NCBI GenBank assembly: GCA_002365025.1
Contig: DEYX01000032.1
Coordinates: forward strand, 1 to 26,607
Direction of reading: 5' to 3'
Length of the DNA: 26,607 bases
From: Hungatella sp. UBA3147
Lineage (GTDB): Bacteria; Bacillota; Clostridia; Lachnospirales; Lachnospiraceae
Shown here: in pieces, positions 22,730 to 26,607 of the stretch
Position numbering within the stretch: position 1 is the stretch's first letter
How the letters are laid out: each line of letters starts with the position of its first letter
The notes under the pieces: generated by a model
Database searches by the model: none
Told to the model about the DNA's origin: nothing
Seen by the model: only the letters and a program-made list of their open reading frames with translations
Translations under genes and position numbers: made by a program

Positions 22730-24114
22730 AGAGTCTAAGAAAACAGCTGTCTCTTTCTATTTTGCTGACGCTTCTGGTTACTATTGGGCTGATTGGCCTT
22801 CTTTCCAACTGGTTTATTAACCGGGAGTTTGAGAAGTATATCACGGAACTTGGGCGGGAGCGCAGGGAAAATATCGTAGATGATTTAAGCAGGCAGTACG
22901 ATGGATTCAAACGGAACTGGAAGCTTGACTACGTTCATGCCATCGGCATGAATGCCTTGTATGACGGGTATATCGTGAAACTGTATGACGCAGGAGGAAA
23001 CATGGTATGGGATGCGGAAAACCATGACATGAGCCTATGCGGACAGATTATGAATGAGATATCAGCGCGTATGGAAGAGAGGGGCGCTGAGGGCGGCTTT
23101 GTGGACCACACCTTTGAAATTGATCAGAATGGGAAAAAGGTGGGAGCAGTCTCTATTAAGTATTACGGTCCGTTCTTTATGAATGAGGCAGACTTTAATT
23201 TTATCAATGTCATGAATTCAGTACTTCTTGTCATAGGAATCTTATCCAGCGCCTGCTCCGTGGTGGTAGGGTGTCTCCTTGCCCGAAGAATATCCCGTCC
23301 AGTTACAAAAACGGCTTATATTGCCAAACAGATATCTAAAGGCAACTATGACATCCGGTTCGAGCCAGGTACAAGGATACGGGAGCTTGATGATCTTGCA
23401 GACGCAATCAATCATCTCTCCGATGCCCTTAAAACACAGGAAGGACTGCGCAAACAGATGACTGCAGATGTGGCTCATGAACTGCGGACACCGCTGACTG
23501 CCTTGAGTTCCCATTTGGAAGCCATGATCGAAGGTTTATGGGATGCAACCCCTGAACGGCTGAAAAGCTGCCATGAGGAGGTAATGCGTCTTGGAACGCT
23601 GGTTGAGGATTTAGGGCAGCTGGCGAAGATAGAGAGTGAAAACCTGGTCTTAAATAAAACCCGGATCGATTTGCTTGAGATTGTACAAACGGTGTCAGAT
23701 ACGATGGAGGGAGAGATCAGCAAGAAGAACTTGTCTCTTTCCATAGAGGGCAGTCCGGTCTTTGCCGAAGCGGATAAAAACAGATTCAGCCAGGTCGTGG
23801 CTAATCTGCTTTCCAATGCCGTCAAATACACGCCGGAGGGCGGAGCGATAGAGATTAAAATATATGAAACGGACCGGTGGGGGATTGTTAAGGTAAAGGA
23901 TACGGGAATTGGAATTCCTGAAGCGGAGTTGCCGTTAATCTTTGAGCGCTTTTACAGAACCGATAAATCCAGGAACCGGAAATTCGGAGGCGCCGGAATC
24001 GGTCTTGCTATTGTTAAATCCATTGTCGCCGCCCATGATGGAACTGTGACGGTGGAGAGCGTTAAGGAGCAGGGCAGTTGTTTTACAGTAAGTATTCCAA
24101 AGGAAGGCAAATGA
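22726..24114 (+). CDS. Membrane sensor histidine kinase
   Basis: The start is TTG 22726, which overlaps the regulator's stop codon (TTGA) and follows GGAGGGGATGGAG. The 462-residue protein has an N-terminal membrane helix (~9-28), an extracytoplasmic loop (~30-160), a second helix (~165-187), then HAMP (SRPVTKTAYIAKQISKGNYD), and a dimerisation domain with H251 (VAHELRTPLTALSSHLEAM). The ATP-binding domain has the N box (NLLSNAVKYTPEGG), G1 (DTGIGIP), F box (FERFYR) and G2 (GGAGIGLAIV). The sensor loop has no obvious metal-ligand cluster, so copper sensing is contextual inference, not sequence evidence. Confidence 0.95.
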   Translation: MKSLRKQLSLSILLTLLVTIGLIGLLSNWFINREFEKYITELGRERRENIVDDLSRQYDGFKRNWKLDYVHAIGMNALYDGYIVKLYDAGGNMVWDAENHDMSLCGQIMNEISARMEERGAEGGFVDHTFEIDQNGKKVGAVSIKYYGPFFMNEADFNFINVMNSVLLVIGILSSACSVVVGCLLARRISRPVTKTAYIAKQISKGNYDIRFEPGTRIRELDDLADAINHLSDALKTQEGLRKQMTADVAHELRTPLTALSSHLEAMIEGLWDATPERLKSCHEEVMRLGTLVEDLGQLAKIESENLVLNKTRIDLLEIVQTVSDTMEGEISKKNLSLSIEGSPVFAEADKNRFSQVVANLLSNAVKYTPEGGAIEIKIYETDRWGIVKVKDTGIGIPEAELPLIFERFYRTDKSRNRKFGGAGIGLAIVKSIVAAHDGTVTVESVKEQGSCFTVSIPKEGK

Positions 24115-24169
24115 AACCAACGGTATGAGAGATTATATAGATAAGTTTTGGGCAGTTAGGGAAACGTGA

Positions 24170-24214
24170 TTGATTTATTCATGTGATTTGGTATATACTT
24201 GATAAAATAAGTAT
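24170..24214 (+). promoter_or_regulatory. Predicted pta promoter with inverted repeat
   Basis: TTGATT (24170) and TATACT (24194) are 18 bp apart. The -10 overlaps an inverted repeat with arms ATACTT (24195-24200) and AAGTAT (24209-24214), which may be an operator. Confidence 0.4.
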
Positions 24215-24239
24215 CATATAACCAGAGGAGGAAATGAAT

Positions 24240-25211
24240 ATGTTCGAAAATATGGTTGCCGCGTTGAAAGTTCAAAAAAGAAAAATCGTATTTACCGAAG
24301 GCACTGAACCAAGAATCCTGGAAGCAGCCAGCCGCCTTTACAATGAAGGTGTTCTTACGCCGGTCCTTCTTGGCAATCCTGGTAAAATAGACGCAGCTGC
24401 AAAAGAATTTGGCTGGCCCGTCGATGGCATTGAAAAAATTGATCCGCTTAATTATGAAGGGTTAGAAGAAATGGCGGCCAAAATGGTAGAATTGAGAAAA
24501 GGTAAGATGGATGAAGCTGCCTGCCGGGCTGCACTAGAAAAATCCAATTATTTCGGAACTATGTTGGTCAAAATGGGAAAAGCAGACTGCTTGTTAGGCG
24601 GAGCAACCTATTCCACTGCTGATACGGTAAGACCGGCTCTTCAGCTGATTAAAGCCAGACCTGGCAGCAAAATTGTTTCCAGCTGCTTTATTCTATACCG
24701 GCAGACAGAAAGCGGCAGTGAAATGTATGCGATGGCTGATTGCGCCATTAATGTTGATCCCGATGAAAACGAGCTGGTAGAAATTGCATTGGAGACAGCC
24801 AGAACAGCCAGTACTTTCTCCATTAATCCAAATGTTGCACTGCTTTCTTACAGTACGCTTGGTTCCGGTAAAGGTGAATCCGTTGATAAAATGCACAATG
24901 CGGCTGAGAAATTGAAGGCAATGAATTTAGACTTTCCGGTAGACGGAGAGCTGCAGTTTGATGCCGCTTTTTCTTCCACAGTAGCGAAGGTAAAGGCTCC
25001 GGACTCTCATGTAGCCGGACATGCCAACACATTTATTTTCCCGGATATTGATGCAGGCAATATTGGCTATAAAATTGCACAGCGCTTAGGCGGTTTTGAA
25101 GCCTTCGGCCCCATTCTGCAGGGTCTCAATGCTCCGATCAATGATCTCTCAAGGGGATGCAATGCTGATGAGGTCTATAAAATGTCAATTATAACAGCGG
25201 CTTTGATATAA
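24240..25211 (+). CDS. pta: Phosphate acetyltransferase
   Basis: The 323-residue protein is the short, single-domain phosphotransacetylase that interconverts acetyl-CoA and acetyl phosphate. Typical sequence is seen at KIVFTEGTEPRILEAASRLY, LLGGATYSTADTVRPALQLI, SSCFILYR, ADCAINVDPDENELVEIA, LLSYSTLGSGKGE, DGELQFDAAF and NTFIFPDIDAGNIGYKIAQRL, which together cover the CoA and phosphate sites. ATG 24240 sits eight bases after AGGAGG; the ATG at 24234 is only two bases away and is less likely. No acetate kinase gene follows, although the two are usually paired, so this copy may be separate from the main acetate pathway. A strong terminator closes the unit. Confidence 0.96.
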   Translation: MFENMVAALKVQKRKIVFTEGTEPRILEAASRLYNEGVLTPVLLGNPGKIDAAAKEFGWPVDGIEKIDPLNYEGLEEMAAKMVELRKGKMDEAACRAALEKSNYFGTMLVKMGKADCLLGGATYSTADTVRPALQLIKARPGSKIVSSCFILYRQTESGSEMYAMADCAINVDPDENELVEIALETARTASTFSINPNVALLSYSTLGSGKGESVDKMHNAAEKLKAMNLDFPVDGELQFDAAFSSTVAKVKAPDSHVAGHANTFIFPDIDAGNIGYKIAQRLGGFEAFGPILQGLNAPINDLSRGCNADEVYKMSIITAALI

Positions 25212-25242
25212 GACTGCTTTAAAATGTAAAGATAACTTGAAG

Positions 25243-25289
25243 TGCCAAAAGCATCAGAATGGAGTCTTGTGATGCTTTTGGCAATTTTT
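25243..25289 (+). terminator. Intrinsic terminator after pta
   Basis: TGCCAAAAGCATCA and TGATGCTTTTGGCA form a perfect 14-bp stem with a 13-base loop, followed by ATTTTTAAG. Confidence 0.93.
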
Positions 25290-25321
25290 AAGTTGAAATA
25301 ACATTGAAGCAGGAGATACCT

Positions 25322-25444
25322 ATGACAATGCATATTGCCACGGATACCGATGCGGCGGTACGAATAATCAACTCATAGCTCCAATACTATTATATAGATC
25401 ATGATAAATCCGAACTGCAGGAAGTTTCAGCGGGGAATGAATAG
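25322..25444 (+). pseudogene. Degraded short gene with an internal stop, GNAT-like N-terminus
   Basis: ATG 25322 follows AGGAG by seven bases. The frame reads MTMHIATDTDAAVRIINS, stops at TAG 25376, and continues in the same frame for 21 codons (ending HDKSELQEVSAGNE) to a second TAG at 25442. The opening resembles the first strand and helix of GNAT acetyltransferases (I-R-x-A-T-x-x-D-A), but a full gene would be ~150 residues. It is most simply a remnant with an internal deletion. Identification is tentative. Confidence 0.35.
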
Positions 25445-25455
25445 GAGGGTCTTGT

Positions 25456-25851
25456 TTGTTAAAAAAATTCATATATGCTTCTATTGGAATCACTGCCATG
25501 GCCCTGGGAGCTGCGGGAACGGTGGTACCTGGCCTGCCTGCCACACCGTTCTTCCTGCTGGCCTTGCTCTGTTTTACAAAAAGCTCTGAAAAACTCGATT
25601 GCTGGTTCAGGGGCACAGGTCTGTATGCAAAATACGTGAAAGGGTATGAATATGACCGGTCAATGACAAGAAAGCAGAAGCTTATCATTCAGGTTTCCGC
25701 AGGATTGATGATGATTCTTTCCTTTCTAATGATCGGAAATATGGCTGTACGTCTGCTTCTTATCGCAGCCTTTATTCTGCACAATTATGTTTTTATCTTT
25801 GTTATTAAAACGCGTCAGGCAGGCAGAACAGAAACGACTACAAAGAGATAG
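25456..25851 (+). CDS. DUF454 (YbaN-type) inner membrane protein
   Basis: The 131-residue protein starts at TTG 25456, with AGGAGGG six bases upstream; no ATG is better placed. It has the DUF454 signature: an N-terminal helix, then GTVVPGLPATPFFLLALLCFTKSSEK, then WFRGTGLYAKYVKGYEYDRSMTRKQKL and two further membrane helices (~75-110). The family is widespread and its role is unknown, though many members neighbour redox or heme genes. The DUF4491 gene follows 13 bp later, so the two are co-transcribed. Confidence 0.9.
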   Translation: MLKKFIYASIGITAMALGAAGTVVPGLPATPFFLLALLCFTKSSEKLDCWFRGTGLYAKYVKGYEYDRSMTRKQKLIIQVSAGLMMILSFLMIGNMAVRLLLIAAFILHNYVFIFVIKTRQAGRTETTTKR

Positions 25852-25864
25852 GCTGGTGACAAAT

Positions 25865-26152
25865 ATGAATTATAATGGAATTCTTATCGGTATCGGAACA
25901 TTTCTTATCATCGGATTATTACATCCTGTTGTTATCAAGGCAGAATATTACTTTAGCAGCAGAATCTGGCCGCTTTTTCTGATTGGGGGAATCTTGTGTA
26001 TCGGTTTCTCTCTTATATGCGCTAAGGTAGTATCATCCGCACTTTTGGCAGTTTTGGGCTTCTCGCTTTTATGGAGCATAAAGGAGCTTAAAGAGCAGAA
26101 AGAGAGGGTGGAAAAGGGCTGGTTCCCCAGAAATCCTAAAAGAAAATGGTAA
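25865..26152 (+). CDS. DUF4491 small membrane protein
   Basis: From ATG 25865 (GGTGA upstream) the protein has 95 residues; a longer frame back to 25787 would overlap DUF454 and lacks a ribosome site. Three hydrophobic segments (~5-21, 33-50, 53-70) are followed by the family ending ELKEQKERVEKGWFPRNPKRK. The ILIGIGTFLIIGLLHPVVIK and YYFSSRIWPLFLIGG stretches are typical of DUF4491, found in Clostridia and Bacteroidetes with no assigned function. A terminator follows immediately. Confidence 0.9.
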   Translation: MNYNGILIGIGTFLIIGLLHPVVIKAEYYFSSRIWPLFLIGGILCIGFSLICAKVVSSALLAVLGFSLLWSIKELKEQKERVEKGWFPRNPKRKW

Positions 26153-26160
26153 TGAAAAAC

Positions 26161-26189
26161 AAAAAACGATCCACAAAGGATCGCTTTTT
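26161..26189 (+). terminator. Terminator after the DUF4491 gene
   Basis: CGATCC (26167-26172) pairs with GGATCG (26178-26183) within an A-run / T-run context (AAAAAA before, CTTTTTG after). It may also act leftward for the converging gene at 26210. Confidence 0.75.
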
Positions 26190-26209
26190 GAGTTGAGAAG
26201 AAATGACCG

Positions 26210-26607
26210 TCAGGTGCAAGAAAACATATCGATTCGGTTTAGTGATATTCCGGTATATGACCAACCAAACCTTCGGTCCCAACGGAATCCTACGACGGTA
26301 TTTGCCCAGATCTGAACTGGGAAAAACCAAAACTCTAATCCGTTGCTTAACCATACATAAGTAAAACGTCCAATGCAATTTCTCATGGACCCAGGATTGA
26401 CAAATCTGACTCCAGGGCTTGGAGGGCCAGGCCTTCGGGGAACGCTGGATGGTGGAGGTCCCATAGGTACCGGACCACCTCCTCCAGGTGGCCTGCCGGT
26501 AGGCGGAGATGGCGGCCTGCCAGTAGGGGGAGATGGCGGCCTTCCAGTAGGCGGAGACGGCGGCCTGCCAGTAGGCGGAGATGGCGGCCTGCCGGTAGGC
26601 GGAGATG
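26210..26607 (-). CDS. Proline-rich repeat protein with conserved Trp/Tyr-rich C-terminal domain, partial
   Basis: The minus-strand frame is open to the right edge; the ATG at 26464 lies inside the protein, so the true start is beyond the window. The visible part begins with tandem repeats of eight residues (PSPPTGRP), then a short Gly/Pro linker (PPGGGGPVPMGPPPSS). The C-terminal ~65 residues form a compact domain: FVNPGSMRNCIGRFTYVWL, then NGLEFWFFPVQIWANTVVGF, RWDRRFGWSYTGISLNRID and FSC. Clostridial proteins with this ending are common and are sometimes labelled as transporters without basis; a surface or spore-coat-like role is a guess. Two cysteines (in RNCIG and FSC) frame the domain and could form a disulfide. 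Confidence 0.75.
   Translation of the reverse strand, partial: SPPTGRPPSPPTGRPPSPPTGRPPSPPTGRPPSPPTGRPPGGGGPVPMGPPPSSVPRRPGPPSPGVRFVNPGSMRNCIGRFTYVWLSNGLEFWFFPVQIWANTVVGFRWDRRFGWSYTGISLNRIDMFSCT
26490..26607. repeat. 24-bp tandem repeat, four full copies and one partial
   Basis: Units begin at 26490, 26514, 26538, 26562 and 26586 (the last cut by the window edge), with the plus-strand core GGCCTGCCGGTAGGCGGAGA. Differences are single bases (for example G/A in the CCGGTAGG part, GAGACGG in the third unit). It encodes PSPPTGRP on the minus strand. Repeat number is likely to vary between strains. Confidence 0.92.

Noticed and set aside
26490..26607. CRISPR array suggested by regular repeats
   Set aside because: The 24-bp units are directly adjacent with no spacers and encode an in-frame peptide repeat.

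Overview
The window looks like a chromosomal segment of an anaerobic Firmicute of the Lachnospiraceae / Clostridium cluster XIVa type (Lacrimispora-like). This is inferred from AGGAGG-type ribosome binding sites, moderate GC, the anaerobe repertoire (hybrid cluster protein, clostridial ferredoxin, DUF438-hemerythrin-PAS protein, phosphate acetyltransferase) and small families common in that group (DUF454, DUF4491, DUF2318). No rRNA, tRNA, CRISPR, integrase or insertion sequence was seen.

Layout. (1) 1-2586: the 3' end of a large secreted DNRLRE/Ig-like/FIVAR protein, then the first third of a PPIase/foldase-like gene joined out of frame to the C-terminal two thirds of an AraC/YesN regulator. 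(2) 2647-5144: a leftward pair, a two-domain nucleotidyltransferase-aminotransferase fusion (PntC-like architecture) and a SAM methyltransferase. (3) 5344-6335: a sugar O-acetyltransferase and a small membrane protein. (4) 6463-10921: a nitrosative/oxidative stress block (hcp, ferredoxin, DUF438-hemerythrin-PAS protein). The hcp and ferredoxin promoters share a 16-bp dyad at the same distance from a matching -10 box. Between them lie a leftward NTF2-like gene and a frameshifted cytidine deaminase gene. (5) 10922-15112: a patchy region with an orphan small-RNA candidate, a chemoreceptor lacking its N-terminus, a broken VOC/glyoxalase fragment, a GyrI-like protein, a chorismate mutase-shikimate kinase fusion and a cheX fragment. 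(6) 15252-24114: a copper-handling block with an HMA-SafE-cupredoxin membrane protein, a 31-residue membrane peptide, a DUF2318 Cys-rich lipoprotein, an HxlR regulator, the CopA ATPase, an unknown exported protein, a CopZ chaperone and an OmpR/histidine kinase pair. (7) 24240-26607: phosphate acetyltransferase, a degraded GNAT-like remnant, DUF454 and DUF4491 membrane proteins, and the 3' part of a proline-rich repeat protein on the minus strand.

Three themes stand out: a promoter module shared by hcp and ferredoxin that fits a CRP/FNR-type activator; a dense metal locus with little-studied partners around CopA; and an unusual number of broken genes (about 1566, 8917, 11392, 13019-13135, 14813 and 25376), which suggests repeated small deletions.
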